Shown in pieces: positions 20,907-33,879 of a stretch of 64,000 nt of DNA (position 1 is its first letter; the number at the start of each line of letters is the position of its first letter). Both the position numbers and the translations under genes were made by a program. The stretch lies in contig JBITNC010000001.1 of NCBI GenBank assembly GCA_050084985.1, forward strand, positions 60,760,001 to 60,824,000, read 5' to 3'. The notes beneath the pieces were generated by a model. The model had not been told where the DNA came from. It made no database searches and worked only from the letters and a program-made list of their open reading frames with translations. The DNA comes from Nageia nagi. Taxonomy: Eukaryota > Pinophyta.

Positions 20907-23899
20907 AGATCCCATAAAACCTTCTATTTCTAGTTTGAAGAAATTAATAGAAAATTTTACTATGTTTAATAATTTTTAGAAATTTATGTTTTGAATAATT
21001 TTAGATATAACTATTTTATTATTTACACAATAAAAAATAAATAGATTGATAAAAACACGATTCACTTCAAACAATTTTTAGAAAACATTCCTCAAATAAT
21101 TAAAAACCTAAGTTTGAGAATTTGATTTTTGGATAATGTGACAAATTTAGTAGTTATTTGAGTAAACAAAGTGAAACCCACTAGTTTATTTAGCCTATAA
21201 AATATATTTAAGGTTTTCAAATTTTGAAATTTGGGGATTCTTTGATGAATTGTATATTTTTTACCCCTACATGGTGAAATAAAGATGGTATCACATTTCA
21301 TATGAAATGTGACCGTGTTTGTACGAAACATGGTATGAACCCCAAACACAACTATGTTTGCTGTTAGTTTCATAAAACTTCAAATTTTGAGTCTTAACCT
21401 TGAAAGTTGAAATTTTTTTTGAGTTTTTAAGATGCAACATGCTCCCAAGAATACACAAATAAAATTTGACATATTTTTAGTTACATATTTGACTACTTTT
21501 ATGAGATTTTTATGAGTTTAGGAATTTTTTGCAAAACATTTAGGGATCAATCCCATTAGCCCTATAAACAATACGTGTGCAAATTTAAAATTAAACATTC
21601 TATCTTTTGGCATATAAGTTTCTAGATATAAAACTTTTACCTAGTTTATGAATACAAATTTCTAAATGTTAGATTGTGCTAACCAATTGTGCTAAAGTGT
21701 AAAGCGTAGAACCACACAGTGTAATTCTTGTATTTTTCTAAGTATTTTTAGACTTGTGATTAAGATGTGTTAAATTGTTTTGGAAAAACTCCAAGTTTAC
21801 ATTAGAATCAAGCTATTTTTAATTATGCTAAGTTTTATTAAATTAATTTTAGAGCATAATATAGATTTTAAAATTAGATTTTTATGTATTTTTAAGGATT
21901 CAGAATAGTTTTTTTAAGTAAAATATAAAATGTTCACAAATTGTAAGATTATCCTTGAACATAGATAAGATAAGTTACAATAGAAAAATTATAACTCAAG
22001 AGCCAAAATAAGAAACTAAGATAATACATTGACTATAGCAAAAACCACACTAGGGTAAAACAAACACATTTTTGCATAAAATTCATATTTTAAGTAAAAA
22101 TTTGTTGATTAAGTATTTTAGACATATGAACCTTAAAACTAACAAACACATCTCCTTGGTGACCAACTTGAGTAGACATTGATGATGAGAAATTGCTTTC
22201 ACCCATTATGGACATATTTGTGGTGAGACATTATGAACACAAGATGAACATGCCTCAATAATAGTAGGTTGAGAGCCAATAAAGAGATGAGGAGCTAAGT
22301 GTTACAATTAATAACTTATAAATACATGTAGAGATATTACACTGATTAGTATTGGTATATGAAACTGATTTTCACTAACCAAAGGATTCCTATCCTAAAT
22401 ATACCTAAGACTCAAGAGCTCACAAACTCCTAGTAGATTACATAGATCACATAGCATGAGTAAGAGTTTATATATCATAGAATATTCAAATGCCACCTCC
22501 AAGTCACACCAATGGGGCTCACATTTGATAATGAGGCATTAGGGAGTCTCTCCATCTACATACAAATAGCAACATAGAGCCTTATCCTCCTCAGCTAAGC
22601 AAGATTACTAGCTAACATGACTTACCTATTTAAGACTATATTATTTTGAGCTTTATGTATGTTGAGACTTTTATGAGACATATGATATTTTGATATAGAT
22701 GTTGCAAGATTTGACCATTGTATTATACCTTTAATACTTATGCATTATTTTTTGGATGGCACATGGCCATGTTATTATATATCTATGGTTAGTTTTAGAC
22801 ACATATGAGCATATTATTAAGTATTTTAGCATGGTATCTATATATGATTTTAGACTTTTGCAATAATGTTTTTATATATTTGCATACTTTTGATTTATGT
22901 CATGCTATATATATTGTTATGGAATGAAATGAATTATTTGTTTAAACTAATGCGACACTATGTTATTATGGTTTTTTAGATAAATAAGATATTTATACAT
23001 TATATCTTTAATGCTTTGTGAAGTTAAAATTATTGTGATTATTATTAGATATTATATTTTAATGCTTATGATATAGCTACATGCTTTTATGATTTTATGT
23101 GCATCCCAATAGAAACTAAGATGCACCTATCTTAAAATGATAATACATAAATGTTAAATAAGATGATATGTGTAGGATTTTTGAGACCACTTCCATTTTA
23201 ATATGCTAAATGGGCCCCTGATCCTAATATTTTACAAGATAATGTTAAGAAATTCCATTCAACAATATCAACCCACGATGAGATAAAATGAGATAATGAG
23301 TGATTAGAAACAATGAGCAGATGCAACAAACATAGAAAAGAAGTTTGGAACTAACTTCTATTTTAATATGTAATACATGACCTAGCTCCAATTGGACTAG
23401 GAAGTACATGATGCTTAATGGTTCCAAGACCCTAAATAATTTTTTTTTAAGAAAATACAATCAAGTACATGCAAATAATAGTAAGTGGTGACAATAATAC
23501 TAAGCGATAATAGTATTTGAGTGACTAGTGACCCTTGTATTCCCAAAAAAGTAGGAAAAACTAAAAATAAGAAATCATCCAAGAATCAACTCCTAAATGT
23601 CAAGATCTATCTTGATGAGCACCAATGAGTGATACAAGAAAAGAGACCCTAAAAACTACTTAATATAGCTTGCATAGGAATCTTTTTCGAATGAGCATAT
23701 GTGAAGTGAAAAGAAAGAAAAAAATACATACACATCACTTACAAAATGATTAACACAAGATGAGATGAGAATAAGATATTGATAGAAGTTACATGATGGT
23801 TAAGATCACTAAGTTTTTTAGTTTTTAAAGATTCAAAGATACAAGGGAGATCACAAATAAGGATAAAAAATAAAATAAGTGACCATATCTCCTTATATG
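20907..23899. other. No recognisable gene
   Basis: Three kilobases of AT-rich sequence. It contains a perfect 22-bp palindrome at 21291-21312 (TCACATTTCAT and its inverse). The 3' LTR of gypsy A would be expected near the right end, but no partner copy could be matched by eye. Confidence 0.5.
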
Positions 23900-23929
23900 T
23901 GAAAAGGATGTATGTGTATGAAGTTCATA

Positions 23930-24740
23930 AGCTTAGCCTCCTTGATCCCTTCTAATGTAGCCAAATGATATGCCTTTGAGTTGAACTTGCATTTTACCAC
24001 ATAAGGACCCAACCAATTTGGAGAAAACTTATCTTTTAACACATGTTCTCATTGATAATTTTTTTGATTTTCTTTAATTACTATATCACCAATATGTAAT
24101 TCTTCAAGTTTTACTTTTTTGTTATAAGCTCTTTTAGGTGATCTTGATAGACTATCTTCGAAGTGCTCTAAGGTATTAACCAAACTCTCATTTAACAAAA
24201 CTAACTAATCTAATTTGAATTTCCTAGCTTCTGACTATTGGAGAAAATCTTGAAATTGTATCCTTATAGATAACATCTCTAGCTCTAGAGGCATGACTTC
24301 CTTAGCCCCATAAATGAGTGAAAAAGGAGTTACCCGAACTAATACTAGTTCTGTAAGGCCATAATGATATTGGTATCTATATGTATCAATCCCTACGAGA
24401 AATACTGATTGTATTATTTATAATGAAAACTATAGTTTTATTATTAGCCTCAACTTATCTATTACCTTATGGGTAATAGGGATTGAAGAAGCTATGTTTG
24501 ATTTTGTATTGTTTATAATGATGTTATGCTTAATGAACTATATAATTTTACGTCCTTTAGTGAATATCAATGGTGCTTCTTTAACCCATTTTGTAAAGTA
24601 TTGTGTAGTTGTAATAATAAAATTATGGCCTCTTGATGAGGGTAGAATAATTTGACTAATTAAATGAAAGCCCCATTGTGAAAATGACCATATAGCTTGA
24701 ATGGGTTGATGTGCTTGAGAGTGTGTATGTGTCAAATTTG
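23930..24740 (-). pseudogene. Gypsy A integrase
   Basis: Retroelement integrase relic (inserts the cDNA into chromosomal DNA). The minus-strand segment 24735-24538 reads SFSQWGFHLI, LPSSRGHNFII and QYFTKWVKEAPL, matching the DDE core entry (W-x-LD-x-IGP-I-x-PPSS-x-GH-x-FI-x-x-x-T-x-YFTKW). The first catalytic Asp is replaced here (GFHLI rather than GLDLI). Around 23935-24040 the C-terminal part resembles K-F-x-PNWLGPYVV. In between are several frameshifts. Confidence 0.7.
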
Positions 24741-24799
24741 AATGTTATTGATATTTGACATATTTATTGATATAATCATGATAATATATCTCTATAGTA

Positions 24800-25960
24800 G
24801 GCTAATAATTCCCCATTCTAATCAAATATTTGGCAATAGCAAAACCACTAAAATTTCCCCTACAAATCCCATTGTGATGTGTATGCATGTCATTATGCTA
24901 ATTAGGGCATTCAAGACATATAAGTAGAACACCATCATATTCTCTCCTATAAATACCACTACTAGATATAACTTTTCTAAGTGTGCATATCTAGTCTCAT
25001 AGATGGACAAAGTTTGAATTAGATAGTAAATACTTATTCTTGCTTCATTTTGTTATGTTAGCATTAGGCCTAATGCAAAGTTTATGGTAAAGATATAGAG
25101 ATGGAATGAAACCCCTAGCTTGGGTGGTATCGATATGGGAGGATGTGTAAGGTATATTTTAATAGCTTCAAAGGTATCATGACACTCTTGAATCCATATA
25201 AACTCAATATTAATCTTTAGCAATTTATTAAAAGGATGACATTTATCTAATAATTATGTAATGAACCTTCTTATAGCTTGGATTTTACCTTGAAAACTTC
25301 TGATTTATTTGAGGTTTTTAGGTGGAGGCATTTCCTTAATTTATTTGAACTTGTTAGTGTCTACATCTATACCTATTTTAAATATAATGAAACCTAATAA
25401 CTTTCTAATAAAACCCTAAATACCCACTTTTTGGGATTAAGTTTGACATTGTATTATAGCAACATATCCAATATTTTGCACAATATATCTAAGTGAGACT
25501 CATGTGTTTTAGATATAAAAATAAGATCATCCATGTAGTCTTCCACTATGTCATGCATATAATCATGCAATATGTAATTCATAGCATGTTGATGTTTAGC
25601 ACTTGTACTTTTGAGACCAAAGGGTATGATGTTGTAGCAATAGGTTCCCCATGGTTTAGTAAAATCTATTTTTTGTTATTCCTGTTTAGATATCATGATC
25701 TAATTATATTTGAAAAATCCATTAGTCAAAGATAAATTCTCAAGTCATGTTGTGCTACCCACAAATTTATCATTTTTAGGAAGAGGAAAATCATCCTAAG
25801 GCATGCTTTGTTTACATCTTTGAAGTCAGTACAAATCCAAATTTTGCCATCTAGTTTCAGAACTATAATGGGGTTAGAGACCCACTTTGGATATCATATA
25901 GACTTGATGAATTTGACATATAAAGTTTTTGAATTCAAATTTGACCATTAAAGCTTTATC
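24800..25960 (-). pseudogene. Gypsy A reverse transcriptase and RNase H
   Basis: On the minus strand the RT entry reads KLDGKIWICTDFKDVNKAC near 25865-25800, followed by DFPLPKNDKF. The catalytic motif YMDD lies at 25526-25537. Downstream a thumb/connection segment and an RNase H stretch (SIYETRYAHLEKLYLVVVF, about 25000-24930) follow. Frame changes occur between the blocks. The YMDD motif itself is intact although the gene is not. Confidence 0.75.
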
Positions 25961-26412
25961 AAGATGCATTCTTCTAGGTTTTTGTTAAACTAGTTTAGCA
26001 TCCACTTTCAGCTTCAAATGATGGACTACTAAATATGTGTCTAACCTAGGCATATCTTACTATATGTAATATAATACCTTTATTGAACTTTATTTTAGCT
26101 GAATGGTTTACTCTTTCCTTTCCTCCTCTATTATATTTTTTCCAAATTGGACTATTTTTGAATTATCTAGATTATCACTTAAGTCAATATCTATTGGTTC
26201 CTCTACCAACATGTGGGATCCATCCTCCCACTAATAGTTTTAAAAAGGAAAATACTCATTATTATCTTGCTCCTCCTTATAGGGAGCAACATGGTCATAG
26301 GGAGAAATAAAGAAATCATGTGTGGCAAGATCAATCATATATAACATAAAAATTAGTAGTATCTTGATCTACAACATGAAATTCATCATAATCAAGGGCA
26401 TGAGAAAATAGA

Positions 26413-28029
26413 TGTTGAACTATAGGTTATCATTATTCTCAACATATGAATTGTAAGAGTGATAAGAGGAATGAATTGTTATTTTCAACACATGAATTAT
26501 TATGCTTTAGAATTTTTATAGTTTATAAATTATGAAAAGTTACATCATTCAACATTCTAGATAGTCAATTGATATATCATGGACATATATCTTGAACATT
26601 ACATTATGGTTGTATATGGTGAACATTACATTATGGGCATACATCTTGCTAGAAATTGTGAAACATTGTAGCATTATACAGTATAGATAGTTAGTTGATA
26701 TATCATGGGTGTATATATTGAGCAATACATCATGGGTGTATATCTTCTTAGTTAATGATAAAAAATATCACTAGATATATTTTGGGCATATATCATGCAT
26801 CTTGATAAATTTTGGGTATATATAAAGCTTATCTGATGATCAAAATATTACTAGGTATATTCTAGGTGTGTATCCTATAACCAAATATATTAAGGTGTAT
26901 ATACTATGATTAGATACATCATGAGATATATCAATATTATATGGGTATATCTAAGTCTACAAGTATGAAAATGGTTGTTAAATGCTTCTTTCTTGGCCAA
27001 AAGTGGTTGTATGACCATTCATGTTTGCATCTACCGAATGTGAGCTATTCAATGGTGAAGTTTGTATTATATTTCAAGATTTATATCAATAGTTATGGAA
27101 GATTTTATGAGTGTGATGTCTTGTACTATTCTTTAATTTTGTAATTGAATGTGAAGAGGTTGTATCTGATGATTCTTGCAAGATGGACATTTACATTTTT
27201 TCTTCATGTGAATTCTCCCATTATTATGTAGCATTATTATGTAACAAAAAAATGTGTTGAATGATGAGTAGATTTTGGATACAGAGAAGAATGGAATAAA
27301 GAAAATCTTAAATATTTTCTACAATTAGATGAATGCAACAAAGATTTTCTAGTTTCAAGTTTTGTATGTGAAAATTATCTAGTAGATGAAGCTACATGAA
27401 ATAACTAAGAAAATGATACACTAATTCCATAATCTAAGAAAGCATAGTATAAGAGATCACATAATGGTATTATTAGAGTTGTATATGTAGATTGGAAGTA
27501 GTAAAATGGTGAATAATAGATTTTTAGATTTAGATTGTTAGTGTTAAAATGTTGATATATTGAGAAATAGAATTTATGGATGAGAAATATTATAGAGATC
27601 AATGAGCTATAGAACATACAAGATTTTGTAAAAGTGAAGGTATTTTTATGTCAATATTCTTATTTCATAATTGAAGACCAAGTGGGTGCTTGGTAGAGGA
27701 GTTGGTGGTCCTTCTAGTTGGTGTTGGTAAATTATAATGGTTGGTATGCCTTCTAGTTGTTGCTAGTAAATTATAGGGGTTAGTGTTCTTCTAGTTGGTG
27801 CTAGTAAATAATTATAAAGTTGGTGCTTTACAATGGTTGGATGTGGACCATGATGAAAGTAGTCTTATTTGGGGATGTAGCCAAATTGGTGAATCTCATT
27901 ACATCTTATGTTATGTGATGATTTTATAATATGTGTGATTATTTTATCATTCTATATTTGTTTCATAAGTTTTCTATTTTAGTTGCACAATGATTTACAC
28001 TCCCTCTTAGTGTTACTTCTAGTCTAACA
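26413..28029 (+). repeat. Copia D 5' LTR
   Basis: 1,617 bp, TG...CA termini. Contains an internal field of repeats around GATATATCATGGGTGTATAT (about 26570-26950) and three imperfect units of about 40 bp around TTCTAGTTGGTGCTAGTAAA (about 27705-27830). It aligns along its length with 31458-33038. Confidence 0.9.
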
Positions 28030-28031
28030 AT

Positions 28032-28044
28032 TGGCATCAAAGCT
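28032..28044 (+). other. Copia D primer-binding site
   Basis: TGGCATCAAAGCT lies two bases after the LTR end. It matches the usual plant copia site complementary to initiator Met tRNA (TGGTATCAGAGC) at 10 of 12 positions. Both mismatches are transitions. Confidence 0.8.
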
Positions 28045-28092
28045 AGGTTCCTATCAGGTCTAATTGACTAAGGAGATCTAAGGATTGACATA

Positions 28093-29328
28093 ATGGGTAA
28101 TATAAGAAGAGATCCTCCCCCATTAAAGCACCTTAGTCAATTTTAGATAAATTAGAAGAAAAATTGAACAATGTGATGAAAATGTAAAAGCTATAGTTGA
28201 CCTTAAAGAAGAGCTTATATCAACTTTAGAATATTTGTATATAGAAAGGAAAAAGAACAAAAGAATATCTAGGAAGCTAGAAGAATATGGTAGCATGATT
28301 GAAGATCTATGCATACAGATTCAAAAGGCTAAGAAGATATAAGAAGCTCTAAGATCATAATTAAATGATAATGATTAGGTAGATTCTAAGCTTGTAGAAG
28401 AGCTTGCCTACCTAAGGAAGAAACTTTAAGTAACTCAAGCTATGGAAGAGACCATAAGAGAACATATGGATCAATGCAACAAACATGAAGAGATAGAAAA
28501 TAAATTCATTAAAGATCTAAAGCTATAAGTGGAAGAAGCTCTCAAATTGTAGACTAAGGAGAAAGATGTCATCCATTGCAAACTTAAAGAAGAGATTATT
28601 TCAATCAAGGAAGAAACTAGATGAATCCATTTAAAAGTTGACCACAAGCCTTAAGTTTGAGAAGAGCGCAAGGTTGTTGGATGATATGTTGAGATAGCAA
28701 AGAGATACCAAAATCAAATATGGTCTTGGATATGATGTAGAACAACCTTTATCCTCCAAAGATGTAGAGAAGAAGAGTTACAATATTATGGGGACAAAGC
28801 AAAGGAGCATGAAGTTGAATCATCAAAGCTACCTACAAAAGAGAAGGAAGCATAGCATTAAGAGGAAAAAAAAACTAGTTGAAGAATAGAATACCAGATA
28901 ACAAAAAAGAAGATATCAAGGAGTAACACATCAACACCAATAGTCAAGTTGGGCACAAGATCAAGAAGCTATCAAAGAATATATACAACAAGTCAACATC
29001 AAAAAAATAGATTTTATCCATCTCATCTTGTATACAATAATGCATTTTATGGCTATTATTTTAAATGTAATAAATATGGACATAATTCAACTAAATATAG
29101 ATTAAATGTCATGCATAGAAACACTATAAGACAAGGTTTAGTTTTATCTATGCTAGATGATAATGTGAAATGTTATAGATGCAATAACCATGATCATAAG
29201 GAAGCTCATTGTAATGTTAAATCAAAGAGCTATACTAACAAAAATATAAATGCTCCTCTAATTGAGTATGATGTGAGATGTTTGAAATGTAATTATCATT
29301 ATTTTATTATGTTGCTACTACTACACTA
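28093..29328 (+). pseudogene. Copia D gag remnant with zinc knuckle
   Basis: Nucleocapsid-side half of a copia gag. The first part (28100-28660) is Lys/Glu-rich and coiled-coil-like with stops. Near 28650-28730 the frame gives SLKFEKSARLLDDML and KYGLGYDVEQ, a stretch common in this gag family. An open frame at 28949-29329 holds an intact CX2CX4HX4C zinc knuckle, CYRCNNHDHKEAHC. Upstream is a mutated one whose outer Cys residues are Tyr (YFKCNKYGHNSTKY), and downstream the start of a third (CLKCNYH). RNA packaging is the family role; this copy cannot make the full protein. Confidence 0.7.
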
Positions 29329-29329
29329 A

Positions 29330-30640
29330 ATATAGTGTACATTTAGTCATGATGAATTGAGTGTTCATGAGCATGAAGAGAGGAGAGAAATACATGTGTT
29401 ATAGTAGTTATCATGTTGTTATTTCTCAAACTACAATTTTTTTAGCATGTCATTGAGAAACTATAAGAAAAGGAAAAGGCATCATTGGTAGTAAGGAAAA
29501 TGAAAATTTATTAAAGAATTATAGTTTGCTGCTATTTTAAAAGAGTTTTTATGATGTAGTTTTCATGTTGATGTGTTATTATGTGAGAATATTGGTTCAA
29601 ATCACTTGATAATGCTAATATTTATACTCTTACTATAAATATTCCTATATTGTTGATGATGGAACAAAGTACATTTTATTTATGGTCTACTTCAATTTCA
29701 TGTTGCTCTTTGCTCAAGTTTCACATATTGTTTTTGATGAAGTTGTATTGAATATGGATGGTACTACTAATCAAGTATGTTCTTGTTATGTTGTCAAATA
29801 CTTGAATGGTGTATGTGGTTTATGGTTATGTGTTACTAGTATCACTCATTGTGCTTGACAGAAATAATGCTACTCAGTTGGAATGGAAATCAAGTTATCT
29901 TTATGAGTTGGTTTCAAAATAATAGTTGAAGTTCCACTTTGAAGTGGTCATGCTTGTAGTGAAGTTATATTTTTATTACTAATACCATAATATTATGTAT
30001 TATAATGATTATTGCTTATTACATATAATACTATTGTTATTTTTGCCAAATGGTCTTTGCTATTAAAAAAGTGGTTTACTTCATGGTTATATTGGGAAAA
30101 ACTTGCCTATTTCACTTTTGATGAACATCGGAAGACAAGAATGTAGAATGTTATTATTCCTTACATTCCATAGAAGTTTACATGCCTATGTTGCTACCAT
30201 TGGTATTTTCATGATGGGAGAAGTTGAAGTACTTATGATGAAGTTGATAGTGATTATACCACTCACTTGTTTTTGGTGATGTTGCAAGTATTCATGTTGT
30301 TGTATATTTATTTGAGTTGATAAAAAAAATCATTATGATGTTAATATCAAGAAAAAACAAGTGATTGAGTGAATCAATAACTAAATAAAGAGTTTAAGAA
30401 GAAAGCCAATCAATTAGAAGCAATATTTTTTGTTTATAAGATTAGGACTCTAGATGTATGGGACATCTAGAAGATACAAAAATAACATTTATATTCCTAT
30501 TTATGATGTTTATTTATAGTTTAAAATTAGTCTAAGAGTGCAATGTATGGAATTAGGGGGAGTAATGCTAACAAGAATTCTAGATCATGATGTAGTATAA
30601 GATTACATTAAAGTAATCCTTTGTCATACTTGAAAGGCAC
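29330..30640. other. Unidentified filler inside copia D
   Basis: About 1.3 kb between the gag remnant and the RT/RNase H remnant, where protease, integrase and most of RT should be. Apart from isolated words I cannot align it to copia pol. A purine-rich AGGGGGAGTAATG near 30555 resembles another polypurine tract, so unrelated or rearranged sequence may have been captured. Confidence 0.45.
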
Positions 30641-31146
30641 CATGGAGTTTTGGTTGTGGTACCCCAAAGGTATGAATTTTACTTTATTTGCTTACTCAAA
30701 TGTGTAGTTGATAGAAAGAGCACTAGTGGTGGTAAATTTTACCTTGGAGAAAGTCTCATTTCATGGTATAGCAAAAAGTAAGATTTAATATCTTTATCTA
30801 TAGTGGAGGTAGAGTATATATTGCGGCAACATCTTGTTGCACACATGTATTATGGATCAAAAAACTCTTGAAAGATATTGGAATAATCTATATTGATCCC
30901 ATTCCTTTGGTTTATGATAATACTTCAGCCATAAATATTTCTAAAAATCTAATTATACACTGAAGAACAAAGCATATTGCAATAATGTATCATTTTTTGA
31001 AAGAAAAAGATGTTGAAGGAGAAGTCAAAATGGAGTTTGTGCCCACTTTAGATAAAGTTGTTTATATCTTTACCAAACCACTACCAAAATATACTTTTGA
31101 ATACTTGAAGAAAAAGTTAGGAGTGGTTACACTCCCCAAGAACTAA
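30640..31146 (+). pseudogene. Copia D RT end and RNase H
   Basis: Reads GLWYPKGMNFTLFAYSN, KSTSGG-, FYLGESLISW, VEYI-AATSCCTHVLWIKK, LLKDIGI, PLVYDNTSAINISKN, RTKHIA-MYHFLKEKDVEGE, FTKPLPKYTFEYLKKKLGV, then a natural-looking terminus LPKN-stop. This is the standard 3' end of plant copia pol. Reading requires several frame changes and contains premature stops. Confidence 0.85.
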
Positions 31147-31443
31147 TTAGTTATTAAGAGCACAACCTTAGGGGGAGCATTTTCTTTATATTATCTTACT
31201 ACTCTCAATCATGTTTTATTATTTTTCTTTCATAAGGATAATGTGCCTAAAGTAAGGGGGAGCAATTATGAGTGTTATCTTTGTTGTTTATGCACAAGGT
31301 TGTTGTATTCATTTTTGTTATTAGTTATGTTGAGAATACATATTTTTTTGCTACTTCACAATTGATTATGATTGCCACATTTTATATATTTTTCATTGTT
31401 ATCAAAGGTGGGGATGAGTAGTGTGGGTATGTTACCAACAATT

Positions 31444-31457
31444 CCAAAGGGAAAGAT
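31444..31457 (+). other. Copia D polypurine tract
   Basis: CCAAAGGGAAAGAT sits immediately before the TGTTG start of the 3' LTR, the usual plus-strand priming site position. Two other purine runs (AGGGGGAGC at about 31172 and AAGGGGGAGC at about 31256) lie further upstream. Confidence 0.7.
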
Positions 31458-33038
31458 TGTTGAACTATAGGTTATCATTGTTATCAATATAGGAATTGCA
31501 AGAGTGATCAAAGGAATGAATTGTTGTGCTCAACACATGAATTATTATGCTCTAGAAATATTACAATCTACAAATTATGAAAAGTTACAACATTCAATAA
31601 TTTGAATAGTTAATTGATATATCATGGGTGTATATCTTGAGCATTACATTATGGGCATATATCTTGCTGGAAATTATGAAAAGTTACAACATTCTACTAT
31701 CTAAATAGTTAGTTGATATACCTTAAGCAATACATCATGAGCGTATATCTTACTTATTTGGTGATAAAAAAATATTGATAAATATATTATGTACATATAT
31801 CATGCATCTTGATATATTCTGGTCATATATAAAGTTTATTTGATGATAAAAAATATTACTAGGTATATTTTGGATGTCTATCCTGTAATCGTATATATTA
31901 TGGGCATATATGCTATGACTAGATACATCATGGGTGTATATCCCAGTTTGAGTTATGAAAATGGATATAAAATGCTATTTTCTTGAGAAAAAGTGATTGT
32001 ATGACCACTCTTTTTGCATCTACTAGATGTGGGCTATTCAATAGTGAAGTTTGTATTGTATTTCAAGATTTGTTTCAATAGTTATAGGAGTTTTTATGAG
32101 TTTGATATCTTTTGCTATTCTTTATTTTTATAACTAAATGTTAAGATGTTGTAACTAATGATTCTTGTAAGATAGATAGTTACATTTTTCTTCATGTGAC
32201 TTCTCCCATTATTATGTAGCATTATTTTGTAACAAAAAAGTATTGAATGATGAGTAGATTTTGGATATAGAGAAGAATGGAATCAATAAAAGCTTAAATA
32301 CTTTCTATAGTTAGATGAATGCAATAGAGAGTCTATAGTTTCAATTTTTGTATGTGAAAACTATCCAATAGATGAAGCTACATGAAATAAGTAAGAGAAG
32401 GATACACTAATGTCATTAACCAAGAAAGGATAGTGTAAGAGGTCACATAATGATATTATCATAGTTGTATATGCAGATTGGAAGTAGTAAAATGGTGAAT
32501 ATGCCAAGAGAGTTTATGTGTTGAAGAATAATAAATTTTTAGATTTAGATTGTCAGAGTTTAGATGTTGAGATGAGAAATGGAATTTATGGATGAGAAAA
32601 AATGTTGAGATTAGTGATCTATATACTAGATAGGGTCTTATAAAACAAAAGATATTTTTATTTCAATATTCTTATTTCATAATTGAAGACCAAGTGGGTG
32701 CTTGGTAGAGGTATTGGTGCTCTTCTAGTTGGTGTTGGTAAATTATAGAGGTTGTTGCTCATTCCATTTGGTGTTGGTAAATTGCAGGGGTTGGTGCTCC
32801 TTCTAGTTGGTGCTAGTAAATGATTGTAAAGTTGGTGCTTTGCAATGGCTAGATTTGGATCATGATCCAAGCAGTCTTATTCAAGGATGTATCCAGATTG
32901 GTTAATTTGATTACATCTTGTGTTATGTGATGATATTATGGTGTGTGTGATTATTTTATCATTATGTATTTATTTTATTTTTCAATTTTAGTTACACACT
33001 GATTCACCCCCACTCTTAGTTTCACTTCTAGTATAACA
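31458..33038 (+). repeat. Copia D 3' LTR
   Basis: 1,581 bp, same ends and internal repeats as the 5' LTR (40-bp units about 32725-32850). Numerous substitutions and small indels relative to the 5' LTR show the insertion is old. Confidence 0.9.
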
Positions 33039-33879
33039 ATGGAAAAATTGAAAGACACACCAAGCATGTTGACTTGTTCAAATAGAAAGGAAGGGATATA
33101 ACACTAAGACATCGATGAAAGAGGTGCATCAAGTAATATATCCTCATGAGGGGAGGAAGGTTCTCATAGTCTCCCTCATATTGAATGTCATGAATTTGGG
33201 CTATAACATTTAATGTTAGAGGAGCTTTATAGCCAAGGCCTCTTTTATGTTTATCACCCTGAGTAAGTAGTTGCATGATATGGATAGTTCCTTTCTCATA
33301 CCTACCCAAGCTATAGTCCTTCCATTTACACTTATAAAAGTAGTGGTAAATAAAGGAAGGTATAACCAAGTATTCAATCATACCATAAAAAGTTTTCTTC
33401 AAAGGTGCTATTTAAGTTTGGTAGGATGGTGTATCTAAGCTTGCATACATAAAACAACTCTAGTTTTGGGAAGATCCAAGGGATACTAAAGTGCCAATAG
33501 CCAAAGGAGACTAAATCAAATGCCAAAGGTCATGTAAAGAAAGCATATTAAGCATCATATCCTCTATAAATACTCATCCATGCTTATGTTTTTAAATTTA
33601 ACATCAACTATAGAAATGGGTTCTTGGGCATTAGACAATACTGACTTCTTTTTATTTTTATTAACAATAGATTCTCTCTTTTTTAGCATACTCCTATCCT
33701 TTAGATTTTGGACCTAGTACTTCAAATATGTAACATCTCTAATCTCATATTGATAAAATAGAATGCAAGGATCCAAACTTGCTTGTACACTCCTAATTAA
33801 ATTAGCAAATGAATTTGGATATGAAGCATCTAATGCAATGATCTTTATAATCTAATCTAGTGCCTTCCTATGTGGATAA
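33039..33879 (-). pseudogene. Gypsy A middle piece (protease-to-RT linker)
   Basis: Continuation of gypsy A on the other side of copia D. The minus-strand open stretch 33402-33028 contains KRGLGYKAPLTLN, the G-patch-like GLGYK motif found between protease and RT in many plant gypsy elements. Upstream on the minus strand (33500-33400) is a decayed protease end resembling PWIH-x-x-x-VV. Cut on the right by the left LTR of gypsy B; the element resumes at about 61223. Confidence 0.65.

Larger units (their letters stand above)
23900..26412 (-). mobile_element. Ty3/gypsy element A, 3' piece (RT, RNase H, integrase)
   Basis: Left-hand piece of a minus-strand gypsy element. Read on the minus strand from 26412 to 23900 it gives RT, RNase H, then integrase, the order that defines Ty3/gypsy. 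It is cut on the right by copia D: the other side of the insertion resumes at 33039. All domains are interrupted by stops and frameshifts. Confidence 0.8.
26413..33038 (+). mobile_element. Ty1/copia element D (complete with both LTRs, decayed)
   Basis: LTR retrotransposon of 6.6 kb inserted into gypsy A. LTRs at 26413-28029 and 31458-33038 both begin TGTTGAACTATAGG and end in TAACA. A primer-binding site follows the 5' LTR and a purine-rich tract precedes the 3' LTR. Flanking 5-mers are ATAGA (26408-26412) and ATGGA (33039-33043), a target duplication with one substitution. The interior is only 3.4 kb, so the element is an internal-deletion derivative: gag end and RT/RNase H end remain, protease, integrase and RT core are missing. 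Confidence 0.9.
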
